Assembly (NCBI RefSeq): GCF_030486595.1
Contig: NZ_JAUJZH010000034.1
Location: 17,654 to 81,653 of the forward strand
Length of the DNA: 64,000 bases
Direction: 5' to 3'
Source of the DNA: Variovorax ginsengisoli
GTDB taxonomy: Bacteria > Pseudomonadota > Gammaproteobacteria > Burkholderiales > Burkholderiaceae_C
Part shown: positions 31,605 to 39,349 of the stretch, one piece after another
Position numbering within the stretch: the first letter of the stretch is position 1
Layout: each line of letters starts with the position of its first letter
The notes under the pieces: generated by a model
Seen by the model: the letters and a program-made list of their open reading frames with translations, nothing else
Databases searched by the model: none
Told to the model about the DNA's origin: nothing
Made by a program: the position numbers and the translations under genes

Positions 31605-32423
31605 ATGCTCCAGAACGACGAAAAGCGTGGGACCGAGGAGACCTACGCGTCCGCCATGACCAGCTCGAACCTTCGGGTCGAGGCCGACCGGCCGGGCGAT
31701 GCCGACGTGATCATCGCTGCTGGCTGGAGCCAGAGCCGCGTCGGCGGCGCGCTGCTGCGGCTGCACACGGAGTTCGACGCCAGCGAGAAGCTGCGCTTGG
31801 CCACTGGCGACCAGTTCCTGCCGGCCGGCAAGGCCTCGAAGGAGGAGCGCGCCGCGGCCGCCAAGCAGGCCTTCGCCTTCAACCTGCACGAGACCGGGCT
31901 GCTGCTGGGCAAGCTGAAGGCGCTCCCGGACGTCCGGGCCCAGGCCACCCTGCAGGGGATGAAGTGGGGCTTCGGCGTTTCCCAGGACCCGGTGTCGCGC
32001 TCGGAGCGCTCGGAGGTCCGCGAGCAGGACGCGCAGCTGCTGAAGCGCATGCGCGACGCTGTGACGAAGGCCGCAGAGGATCCGGAGGCCCTGGCCGCGG
32101 CAAATGCCGATCTCGCGCACTGGACGGAGGAGGTCGACTCCCGGCGCCGCGCCGAGGAGGCGGAGGATCTCGAACGCTGCCGCGAGAAGGTGGTGGCCGT
32201 CATCCGCTGGTGGCTGTCCCAGCGCTGCCCGGTGTGCCAGGGCCGGAAGTTCCAGACCGCCCAGGGCACGGGCCGGCTGACCGCGAAGCTCTGCCAGCCA
32301 TGCGGCGGGACGGGCCTGCGCGAGGTTCCGCACCAGCAGGAAGGTCGCCGGCTGGCCTGCTGGTTCGATCAGTGCGTGGAACGCGCGCGGGCGTCGATCG
32401 GGCGGAGGCTTAGGCCGACGTAG
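31605..32423 (+). CDS. DnaJ-type zinc-finger phage protein, candidate Q-like antiterminator
   Basis: The protein has 272 residues. The N-terminal ~190 are helical and charged. The C-terminus carries CPVCQGRKFQ and LCQPCGGTG, a DnaJ-like Cys4 zinc site, then WFDQCVERARASIGRRL. It is the last gene of the right early operon, immediately before the late region, where lambda-type phages place the late antiterminator Q; some Q proteins also have a zinc finger. Assignment as Q is positional inference. A general nucleic-acid-binding role is safer. Confidence 0.75.
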   Translation: MLQNDEKRGTEETYASAMTSSNLRVEADRPGDADVIIAAGWSQSRVGGALLRLHTEFDASEKLRLATGDQFLPAGKASKEERAAAAKQAFAFNLHETGLLLGKLKALPDVRAQATLQGMKWGFGVSQDPVSRSERSEVREQDAQLLKRMRDAVTKAAEDPEALAAANADLAHWTEEVDSRRRAEEAEDLERCREKVVAVIRWWLSQRCPVCQGRKFQTAQGTGRLTAKLCQPCGGTGLREVPHQQEGRRLACWFDQCVERARASIGRRLRPT

Positions 32424-32443
32424 CGGTCGGCAATAATTTGCCC

Positions 32444-33190
32444 ATGGACCCATATATCTTTTACGGCGTGGTGCTGCCTGAGCGCGCGACGTTGAATCTG
32501 CATTTCAAGACCAAGACCGCCTTGTCGACACGTCTGAACTCGATGATTTCCAGCAAGGTCGATATCTTGCTGAATCAGATCGTTGTTTGGGTCGACGTGG
32601 AGGAAGTTTGGAATGTGCTACACCTGAAGCACGCGGTGGCGCAGCAGATTTCCAACTACCTCGCGATGATCACCTTCCTGACAGGCTACGCGTATGAGTT
32701 TCATCTGACGCGCGTGCTGAACCGAGGCCTTGAAGTCGATCAGGTGTTCGGAATTGACATGCCCGCGATCGCAGCTATTAGGCAGGGCATCGACATCGAA
32801 ACGGAAGGAGTCGCCCTCAGGGAACTCACAGTAGGTCTCGAAGGGGTGTACATCCAACGATGCCTTGCAGATTTGGTGCAGGCCATTCGACATCCAGGCG
32901 ACGCAGCCTTCTATTGCTATAGAGCGATTGAGGCGCTTCGCATTCACTGCGCGGTATGGCATAACCTTAAAGGCGACAAAGCGGTCCAATGGGAACACTT
33001 TAAGGATTTCTCCGGATGCAACGTTGACCATCTCAAGGAAATCAAGATGGGCGCCGATGGTCCTCGGCACGGTGACGTCCTCAGCGTCGCTCCGCTTGAT
33101 CAGAGTGATGTCTTGACCAAGGCGTGGGCGCTCGTGGATGGTTACTTTGCGAGAATCAAGCCGGCTGTGAGGGCTGGCGCGATGCAATAG
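32444..33190 (+). CDS. Moron protein of unknown function
   Basis: The protein has 248 residues from ATG at 32444 (MDPYIFYGVVLPERATLNLH). Its coding sequence is visibly lower in GC than its neighbours, indicating recent transfer. The N-terminal half is beta-rich. The C-terminal half has HPGDAAFYCYRAIEALRIHC and a helical region that could be HEPN-like, but the RX4-6H motif is not evident. It sits between the Q-position gene and the structural genes, a classic moron site. Candidate for a lysogen-expressed defence or fitness factor; unproven. Confidence 0.7.
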   Translation: MDPYIFYGVVLPERATLNLHFKTKTALSTRLNSMISSKVDILLNQIVVWVDVEEVWNVLHLKHAVAQQISNYLAMITFLTGYAYEFHLTRVLNRGLEVDQVFGIDMPAIAAIRQGIDIETEGVALRELTVGLEGVYIQRCLADLVQAIRHPGDAAFYCYRAIEALRIHCAVWHNLKGDKAVQWEHFKDFSGCNVDHLKEIKMGADGPRHGDVLSVAPLDQSDVLTKAWALVDGYFARIKPAVRAGAMQ

Positions 33191-33669
33191 GTGTTTGAAT
33201 GTTTCAGTCGGGTCGTGGATAATAGCCATGCGATGCGCGCACTCTGCTGAGGGTGCTGCCTCCGAATCTCAGCCGAACACCTCCCGCCGCTCCGGCGACG
33301 GGCGCCACCCTCGACGGGGAAGGTGTCTTCACAGCAAGCCGCCTCCGGGCGGCTTTTTCGTTTCTGGAACTCTCGGCTTGGTGGTGAACCTAAGCGAGAA
33401 GCAACCCTTCTCCAAGGTCGACCACCGACCTCTTGCCCTGACTGGAAACAGCCAGGGCTTTTTCGTTTGGGCTGATTCCCGCACCGCACGCACCAATCCG
33501 GCAATGTCACCGGGCCCGTGGCGTGGACAGTTACGAATGCGATGCGGGTTAGCCGGGTTCGAGTCCCGGTCAGCCAACCTCTTGTCTCCGGGCCGCCCTT
33601 CGGTCCTTTCGCCCCGGCTGGCAACGGTCGGGGCGCTTTCATTCCAGCATTTCCACTGAGGAACCAGCC
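33191..33669. other. Intergenic segment before the late genes
   Basis: No convincing gene. It contains a terminator hairpin at 33337-33358, two GGCTTTTTCGTTT-like stretches (near 33349 and 33453), a tRNA-like T-arm at 33553-33569 and a hairpin GCCCCG/CGGGGC at 33611-33634. The late promoter and antitermination site could lie here, but no clear -35/-10 pair was seen. Confidence 0.6.
33337..33358 (+). terminator. Rho-independent terminator
   Basis: AGCCGCC, a TCCG loop and GGCGGCT form a 7-bp stem ending in TTTTT. It lies 147 bp after the 32444-33190 gene. Confidence 0.75.
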
Positions 33670-33906
33670 ATGAGCGTGCGTGCAAAGTTCAAAGTCGTCT
33701 CGATCACTACGAGTGCCCGTTGGAATGGCCCCGGCACCATGGGCACCGTGAAGCTTCAGCCGGTAACCAGCGGCAGCGAAGAGAACAAAAAGTTCTACGA
33801 AGCGACGCCCTCCGGCGAAATCACTCTCGGCACGATCAACCAGGACGCGCTCGCACAGTTCGAAATCGGCAAAGAGTTCTACGTCGACTTCACGCCGGCC
33901 GAGTGA
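33670..33906 (+). CDS. Small conserved-style phage protein
   Basis: The protein has 78 residues (MSVRAKFKVVSITTSARWNG). The central SEENKKFYEATPSGEITLG and the end EFYVDFTPAE resemble a family of small proteins found in many podo- and siphophages near structural genes. Function is unknown. It opens the late structural block. Confidence 0.75.
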   Translation: MSVRAKFKVVSITTSARWNGPGTMGTVKLQPVTSGSEENKKFYEATPSGEITLGTINQDALAQFEIGKEFYVDFTPAE

Positions 33907-34354
33907 TCGGCCTCATGCGACAGGCGGCTTACGGCGCATGTGCCCCTCGGGGAGCCGGTAGCAGCGGGATTGGCGCCCTGCGAACGCAGAAGTAGCCTTC
34001 AGTACCACGGCAGCCTCAGATCGGAGTCACGAGCAGGAACAAGGTGATCCAACCGCCGAGCGCGCGCGTTGGCTGGCCCCTGCGGCATACATCGGGCTTA
34101 ACTCGGGCGACATGCCGCCGGATCGCGTAACCGGCAACCCATTCTGCGGAGTAGAGCGTCTCCTCCGCAACCAGAAAACCCAGCGCCATCCCCCGCGGCC
34201 CCGCCATTCCCTACCCGGCGGCTCTGCTGCACCTGCGCTGGCCCCAGCGGCTGGGTGGGCAAACCCTCCGCCCCGCACCGCCCCCGGCATAGCTCCTTCT
34301 CCTTTGGGACGCCGGGGGCGTGTCCGGCTCCTCACCTTCGAAACAGGAACATCC
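33907..34354. other. Mostly non-coding gap
   Basis: No convincing plus-strand gene. A possible minus-strand ORF lies at 34016-34207. A hairpin GCCCCCGGC...GCCGGGGGC (34287-34319) sits ahead of the next gene, in the same place as the terminator hairpins in front of other late cistrons. Confidence 0.5.
34016..34207 (-). CDS. Possible small membrane protein
   Basis: The ORF has 63 residues on the opposite strand to the late genes. It has two hydrophobic patches (MALGFLVAEETLYSAEW and LGGWITLFLLVTPI) around a basic middle. The SD is poorly spaced. It could be a small moron or a chance ORF. Low confidence. Confidence 0.3.
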   Translation of the reverse strand: MAGPRGMALGFLVAEETLYSAEWVAGYAIRRHVARVKPDVCRRGQPTRALGGWITLFLLVTPI

Positions 34355-35029
34355 ATGGCCAAAAGCAACACCTCCGCGAACGACTATGTCGCGCTGATCT
34401 ACAACGCGACGGCCATCGCCAACATCGCGGACAACGCCGCCAGCTCGCCGCTGGCGAACATCTGGATGGCCGCGCACACCGCCGACCCGGCTGCCGCTGG
34501 CACGCAGAGCACCAGCGAGGCGGCCTACACCGGCTACGCGCGGCCGGCGGTCGCCCGCACCACGGGCGGCTTCACCTGCTCGAACGGCGTTGTGACCCTG
34601 GTTGCGGATGCTTCCTTCGGCGCCTGCTCGGCCGGCTCGGCGACCCTGACCCATTGGTCGAGCGGCGTCGCGGTCTCGGGCGCGACCAAGGTGCTGCACC
34701 GCGGTGTGTTCGGCTCCCGCCAGGGCCCATTCACCGCGATCGTGTCTGGCAACGTCATCACGGTCCCCGGCCACACCATGGCCGTCGACGACCGCGTGGC
34801 CTTCTACCAGCCCAGCGGCACGACCCTGCCAACCGGCATCACGGAGGGCACGGTGTATTGGGTCAAGACGGTGAGCTCGAACGACATCACGGTCAGCACG
34901 ACGCAAGGCGGTGCCGCGGTGACCATCTCGGCCGCTGGCGACGGCCTGGCCTACCGCGTGACGCCGATCGCGGTGTCGGCCGGCATCACGCCGAAGCTCT
35001 CGGCCGGGGCGATCATCTACGAGGAGTGA
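34355..35029 (+). CDS. Putative virion or fibre-associated protein
   Basis: The protein has 224 residues from ATG at 34355, SD AGGAA. It is Thr/Ala/Gly-rich and beta-rich (YTGYARPAVARTTGGFTCSN; VVTLVADASFGACSAGSATL; GTVYWVKTVSSNDITVSTTQ). The pattern is typical of phage surface or tail-fibre-associated proteins. It is the first of a run of such genes placed before the terminase genes. Confidence 0.7.
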   Translation: MAKSNTSANDYVALIYNATAIANIADNAASSPLANIWMAAHTADPAAAGTQSTSEAAYTGYARPAVARTTGGFTCSNGVVTLVADASFGACSAGSATLTHWSSGVAVSGATKVLHRGVFGSRQGPFTAIVSGNVITVPGHTMAVDDRVAFYQPSGTTLPTGITEGTVYWVKTVSSNDITVSTTQGGAAVTISAAGDGLAYRVTPIAVSAGITPKLSAGAIIYEE

Positions 35030-35031
35030 TC

Positions 35032-35337
35032 GTGGCCACCTACGCCGAACTCCTGTCAGCGTCGGAGAACGAGACGCTGCGCAACAAGGTCCGGGTGGCG
35101 TGCGTCATCGCGGCCGAAGTGGTGCGAACGGAAGCTGGCACGGTCACGAACCATGCCAATCGGCTGATCTGGGCCAAGTCGGTCTACATCTCGCCCGATT
35201 CGGTCACGCAGCGGATGCTGTGGGCCGTGCTGGCGCAGAACGCTGCCGCCACGCTCGCGCAGATCGTCGGAGCCACCGATTCAACCGTGCAGACGGCGGT
35301 CAACAACGCGATCGACGTGTTCGCCCAACCGGGCTAA
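35032..35337 (+). CDS. Small phage protein of the structural block
   Basis: The protein has 101 residues from GTG at 35032 (VATYAELLSASENETLRNKV). It is all-helical with VRVACVIAAEVVRTEAGTVT. It lies between two beta-rich proteins. Possibly a chaperone or minor virion component; function unknown. Confidence 0.65.
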   Translation: MATYAELLSASENETLRNKVRVACVIAAEVVRTEAGTVTNHANRLIWAKSVYISPDSVTQRMLWAVLAQNAAATLAQIVGATDSTVQTAVNNAIDVFAQPG

Positions 35338-35340
35338 GCG

Positions 35341-35856
35341 ATGGCTGCACAGATCAAGACCAGCTACCCTGCCACCAGCACGGTAGCGCTGACGCTCACG
35401 ACGGCTTCGCTCGCATCGGACACGAACCTGCTGGCTGGCCGCGCCTCCACGGCGGTGGACAACACCACGAACGTGGACCTAGATCACCTGCTGAGCGGTG
35501 CGATCCGCACGGGCACGAGCCCGACCGTCTCGACGACCATCGAGGTGTGGGCCTATTCGTACCTGTCGATCGCTTCAGGCACGCCGACCTATGCAGACGG
35601 CATCACGGGCACCGACGCGAACAAGTCGATGACTTCGGCGAACGTCAAGAATGCAGGCTTGCGCCTGGTCACGGCCATCACGGTCGATAACACGACGGGC
35701 CGGGACTATCCGATCCCGCCGACCTCGATTGCTGGTCTGTTCGGTGGCGTGCTGCCGCCTTTCTGGGGGATCTTCGTCGTCCACAACACGGCGGTGGCGT
35801 TGAACGCGACCCAGGTCGCATTGCAGTACGAGCGGGTGCAGGCCCAGACGGTGTAA
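35341..35856 (+). CDS. Putative virion protein of unknown function
   Basis: The protein has 171 residues. It is beta-rich, with many Thr and Ser (TSYPATSTVALTLTTASLAS; RDYPIPPTSIAGLFGGVLPP). It resembles decoration or fibre-base proteins by composition only. Confidence 0.65.
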   Translation: MAAQIKTSYPATSTVALTLTTASLASDTNLLAGRASTAVDNTTNVDLDHLLSGAIRTGTSPTVSTTIEVWAYSYLSIASGTPTYADGITGTDANKSMTSANVKNAGLRLVTAITVDNTTGRDYPIPPTSIAGLFGGVLPPFWGIFVVHNTAVALNATQVALQYERVQAQTV

Positions 35857-35859
35857 GCC

Positions 35860-37851
35860 GTGCGGCCGATCTTTCGCCTTCCCTCGAACCGACAGCCTCA
35901 AGGGGTTGTCCAGCTCGACCGGACGAACCCGCTAAATGCTGCTCCTGCTTTCATGCAGGTGGCGACGGTCGGCAAGGAACTGGTTTCTGGGGCCATCGTC
36001 AAGGCAGGCGGCACGACGCCTCCTGTTGTAAGGGGCACGCCAAGCGGGGTTGCGCAGCAGTTCACAACCGGCGCGGCGACAGTCAGCTTTTTGGATCTGG
36101 GGCTACCGCTCGGCGCATCGGTCGATCTCGGCAAAGGAACGCCGGCCACATGGGTTGGGGTGTTCTACGCGAACACCACCGCGGGCGTTGCGATAGCGGA
36201 ACGCAGCGACGGGAACGCGGCAGACATCGGGTGGGGGTTTGGCTATGTCGCAGGCTCGGGCGGCGGTGCCAATTTTGGTCTCGGCTTCGTCAAGGAGTGG
36301 GGCTCGGTCAACACCCGCAAGAGCATCAATGAGAGTGTTGCTGCTGGCCTAAACACCCTCGTCGTCACCTATGACGGCGGCTTCCCCGCTTCGGGTATCA
36401 ATATCTACCTGAACGGCGTTCTTGGCACGACCAAGGGCACAGGGGATGGGTCTGGTTCGAGCGGCACCGATGCGGGGCAGAACCTCTACATCGGCCGCCA
36501 GCGGTACGACACTTCGAAGGCTCACGACGGCTCGATTCTGCTGGCGGGTGCCTATCGGCGGATCTGGACAGCAGCCGAGGTTGCATCGTTCCACCGGAAC
36601 CCGTGGCAGTTGTTTTCCTCGCCGGCGCGCGAGATGCTGGTCGAGGCTTCGGCCATCGCGGGAGCTACCGCAGGCGTGGGCCAAGCAGCATCGCAGGCCG
36701 CTGGGGGCGCAGTTCTCGTGCTGTCGGCAGTCGCGCAGGCGGCGGCGCAGGCGGCAGGCGGATCGACTCAGGTCGTAGTTGGCCAGGCCCAGGCAGCGAG
36801 CCAAGCGGCACGCGGGCCGGTGGTGGTCGCCCTTGGCGGAGGTCAGAGCTACGCGCAGGCCGCTGGCGGAATCACGCTGGCACCGGCCGGCGCTGCGCGG
36901 TCGGCAACGCAAGCCGCGGGCACAGTCATCGCCGGCGCGGCAGGTGCAGGGCAGGGAGTGGGTCAGGCCGGTGGATCGGTCATCGAGGTTGTTGCCGGCG
37001 TCGCGCGGTCGCCAGGTCAAGCGGCTGCCGGCGTGACCGAAGTGGCCGCCGGTGTGGCGCAGGGCGCATCCCAGGCTGCTGGAACTGGATCGACAGGAGC
37101 AACGGCGGTAGCTGCGGGGAGCGCGCAAGCCGCATCGCAAGCCACCGGATCGGTCAACCTCGGGGCATCGGGCCAAGGAGCAGCAGCAGGCCAGGCGGCC
37201 GGCTCTGTTGTCGAAACTGTTGCCGGCGCGGCGAGCGCTGCGGGCCAAGCGACCGGACGTATCACGGCGGTCGTCGCCGGCGTCGCTCAGGCTGCCTCCC
37301 AAGCGGCAGGCTCGGCAACGACAGGATCGACCCTTCTGGCGGCCGGCAGCGCGCAGGCGGCTTCCCAGGCAGCAGGTGCCCAGATCGTCGGCGCCGCCGG
37401 CGCGGGTCAGGCAGCAGGGCAGGCGGTCGCCAAGGCGTCGGTCACCGGCGCAGGCAATGCAGCATCCGGCAGTTCGGCCACGGGTTCGGTCACAGAGAGC
37501 GTGGCGGGTGTCGCCCAGTCGATCGGAGCAGCAGCTGGCGCGGTGTCCAGCGGCGGCACTACGATCGTTGTGCCCGGTGTGGCGCACTCGGCATCCCAAG
37601 CGCGGGCCGGCGCATCGACCTCGGTACGCGGCGCGGCGCAATCGCTCTCGCAGGCCTGGAACAGTCCCGCGCAGGCGCTCCTTCTGGGCGATGTGTGGCA
37701 CGTGGAAGCGCGAGCGGCGCATTGGCTGGTAGACGAGCGTGGCACGCATGCAGTGGTCGGCACCCGCCCGGCGGTCTGGCACACGGACGGGAGAACGACT
37801 CACGCAGTAGTTGACGCCCGGCCAACCCATTGGGTAGCGGAAAAGAGGTAG
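35860..37851 (+). CDS. Large LamG-like repeat protein, putative fibre or adhesin
   Basis: The protein has 663 residues from GTG at 35860. Residues ~60-255 resemble a concanavalin/LamG-like jelly-roll (VDLGKGTPATWVGVFYANTT, LNTLVVTYDGG, INIYLNGVLGT, NLYIGRQRYD, DGSILLAGAYRRIWTAAEV). Residues ~265-600 are about 17 degenerate Ala/Gly-rich repeats of 17-22 residues with a Q-A-A-S-Q-A-A-G core (AQAASQAAGSATTGSTLLAA is one). The C-terminus has short HAVV/HWV repeats (VWHVEARAAHWLVDERG). Probably a surface fibre or a repeat-extended adhesin. It lies before the terminase genes, not in the tail module. Confidence 0.75.
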   Translation: MRPIFRLPSNRQPQGVVQLDRTNPLNAAPAFMQVATVGKELVSGAIVKAGGTTPPVVRGTPSGVAQQFTTGAATVSFLDLGLPLGASVDLGKGTPATWVGVFYANTTAGVAIAERSDGNAADIGWGFGYVAGSGGGANFGLGFVKEWGSVNTRKSINESVAAGLNTLVVTYDGGFPASGINIYLNGVLGTTKGTGDGSGSSGTDAGQNLYIGRQRYDTSKAHDGSILLAGAYRRIWTAAEVASFHRNPWQLFSSPAREMLVEASAIAGATAGVGQAASQAAGGAVLVLSAVAQAAAQAAGGSTQVVVGQAQAASQAARGPVVVALGGGQSYAQAAGGITLAPAGAARSATQAAGTVIAGAAGAGQGVGQAGGSVIEVVAGVARSPGQAAAGVTEVAAGVAQGASQAAGTGSTGATAVAAGSAQAASQATGSVNLGASGQGAAAGQAAGSVVETVAGAASAAGQATGRITAVVAGVAQAASQAAGSATTGSTLLAAGSAQAASQAAGAQIVGAAGAGQAAGQAVAKASVTGAGNAASGSSATGSVTESVAGVAQSIGAAAGAVSSGGTTIVVPGVAHSASQARAGASTSVRGAAQSLSQAWNSPAQALLLGDVWHVEARAAHWLVDERGTHAVVGTRPAVWHTDGRTTHAVVDARPTHWVAEKR

Positions 37852-37854
37852 CCC

Positions 37855-38202
37855 ATGGGCAAAGTACTGGACAAGCGCACTGCCGACTCTCGGGTCTACG
37901 ACATCGACTGCACCGACCTGCTCGCCACTGGCGAGACCATCTCGTCGGTGACGTCGGTGACCGCAGACCAGGGAACCCTGACCTTCGGCTCGCCGTCCAT
38001 CAACGCCGCCCCGATCGCGTACGCCGATGGCAGGACTGCCGCGATCGGCAAGGTGATCCAGGTGCAGATCAGCGCAGGCACCATTCCGACAGGGCAGAGC
38101 AACCTGCAGTGCACCGTGCGCGCGCTGTTCGCCACGAACGTCAGCCCGGCCGTCGAGGCAACCGTGGTGCTGCGGCTGATCGATACGCCGAACATGTACT
38201 GA
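37855..38202 (+). CDS. Small Ig-like virion protein
   Basis: The protein has 115 residues (MGKVLDKRTADSRVYDIDCT). Alternating beta strands (SVTSVTADQGTLTFGSPS; IGKVIQVQISAGTIPTGQSN; VSPAVEATVVLRLIDTPNMY) suggest an immunoglobulin-like or BACON-like fold. It starts 3 bp after the repeat protein. Probably a virion accessory protein. Confidence 0.65.
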   Translation: MGKVLDKRTADSRVYDIDCTDLLATGETISSVTSVTADQGTLTFGSPSINAAPIAYADGRTAAIGKVIQVQISAGTIPTGQSNLQCTVRALFATNVSPAVEATVVLRLIDTPNMY

Positions 38203-38211
38203 GGGATTCGC

Positions 38212-38442
38212 ATGGCCGTCCTGTCTCGCAACGTCGCAGTGGAAGCCCTCGAGGCGCTCGGCCTCCCTACGGAGCGCGCGATGTCCCTGCGCCTTGAGTT
38301 CGATCCTGCCTGCATCGTCACGGCCACCGTCACCTACGCGGTGGAGGACAAGGGCCTGGGCCAGGTGCTGTCGCTGGTGAAGCGGCGCAAGTACCTGGAC
38401 GAGCAGCCCGAGCGCATCCCGAGCAACCCGACGCCACTCTGA
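38212..38442 (+). CDS. Small phage protein of unknown function
   Basis: The protein has 76 residues starting MAVLSRNVAVEALEALGLPT. It ends KYLDEQPERIPSNPTPL, adjacent to the HNH gene, with one-base overlap. Function unknown. Confidence 0.65.
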   Translation: MAVLSRNVAVEALEALGLPTERAMSLRLEFDPACIVTATVTYAVEDKGLGQVLSLVKRRKYLDEQPERIPSNPTPL

Positions 38443-38762
38443 TGGGAAAGCTCACCACCCTCAAGTCCAGGCTCGGCACCGCCGGCTCGCGCCTCGCCAC
38501 CCTGACCCAGCGCCCTGGCGCAACACCCCGACTGCGTGGACGCGCAGCTGTCGACCGCCGGGAGCGCTGGCTCATGGAGCACCCGTGCTGCGTGGAGTGC
38601 CGCAAGGAGGGCCGTGTGGTCGCTGCCGACGTGGTGGACCACACCGTTCCCCTGTGGAAGGGTGGACCAGACGACGAGTCCAACTTCCAGAGCCTGTGCC
38701 AGACACCCCACCACGACGAGAAGAGCGCGAGGGAAGCGGCAGAGAGAGCGAAGGCCCGATGA
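38442..38762 (+). CDS. HNH endonuclease of the packaging module
   Basis: The protein has 106 residues. CCVECRKEGRVVAADVVDHT, then PLWKGGPDDESNFQSLC and TPHHDEKSARE is a classic HNH site. Many HK97-type phages encode such an HNH protein next to their terminase and need it with the large subunit for cos cleavage. Placement immediately before the small terminase fits that role. Confidence 0.9.
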   Translation: MGKLTTLKSRLGTAGSRLATLTQRPGATPRLRGRAAVDRRERWLMEHPCCVECRKEGRVVAADVVDHTVPLWKGGPDDESNFQSLCQTPHHDEKSAREAAERAKAR

Positions 38763-38947
38763 GGTCGCGGTCCGAGATCGGGGCGCCTGAGTCGTCCTGA
38801 CCAGCCGCACGGGGCACGACGGAGGGGGTAGGGGGGTCGAATCCCTGGACCCCGCCGCGCCGGAAACCACACGGTTCCCCATTCGGAGGTTTTTTTCGCC
38901 TCGGCTGAATTTCGGCCGAAGTCTAGTTATTGCGCAGAAACGAGAAT
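38763..38947. other. Candidate cos region
   Basis: A 185-bp gap separates HNH from the small terminase. It contains GC-rich runs (GGAGGGGGTAGGGGGG) and CCGCCGCGCCGGAAACCACA, a usual place for cos in HNH-containing HK97-like phages. No cut site can be assigned from sequence alone. Confidence 0.4.
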
Positions 38948-39349
38948 ATGGCCCGACCCCCCTTCAAACCCACCGCGGCGCACCGTCTGCGGGTGTCAGT
39001 TGCAGCCGCTGGCGGGATGGCGCACGAGGAAATCGCGCTGGCGCTTGGTGTGGCTCGCAACACGCTGGAGAAGCACTTCGGGCTCGAGCTGTCGACCGTC
39101 GCTCACCAGCGGCGCATGGAGGTGCTGGTGGCGCAGTTCCGCGCCGCCAAGAAGGGGAACGTGGCCGCGCAGAAGGCCTTCCTCCAGAACTCGCCGGCCC
39201 TGGCCGCGCCGCCGGTGACGAAAGCGGCCGGCGAGGCGAAGAAGGTAGCGCCGCTCGGCAAGAAGGAACAAGCCCAGGCCGATGCCGTCGGCGCTGCGAC
39301 GAACACCGAATGGGCTGAGCTGCTCAGGCCAGCCGCGCCGCTGCAGTAA
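38948..39349 (+). CDS. Terminase small subunit
   Basis: The protein has 133 residues from ATG at 38948. The N-terminal HTH (ARPPFKPTAAHRLRVSVAAA; GMAHEEIALALGVARNTLEK) binds the packaging site. The C-terminus is Ala/Lys-rich (KAAGEAKKVAPLGKKEQ). It overlaps the large subunit by one base. Confidence 0.88.
   Translation: MARPPFKPTAAHRLRVSVAAAGGMAHEEIALALGVARNTLEKHFGLELSTVAHQRRMEVLVAQFRAAKKGNVAAQKAFLQNSPALAAPPVTKAAGEAKKVAPLGKKEQAQADAVGAATNTEWAELLRPAAPLQ

Noticed and set aside
33470..33577. Possible tRNA gene around the T-arm-like hairpin
   Set aside because: No D-arm or 7-nt anticodon loop with a 5-bp stem could be drawn, and the distance between acceptor halves (108 nt) is too long. Kept only as a finding about the T-arm.
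36349..37830. 493-codon frame on the minus strand
   Set aside because: Antisense to the repeat protein; its apparent Cys/Arg-rich repeats are only the reverse complement of the Ala/Gly repeats.
35860..37851. CRISPR-like repetition in the repeat protein gene
   Set aside because: The repeats are protein-coding, degenerate and without equal-length unique spacers; no cas genes nearby. No CRISPR array is visible in the window.
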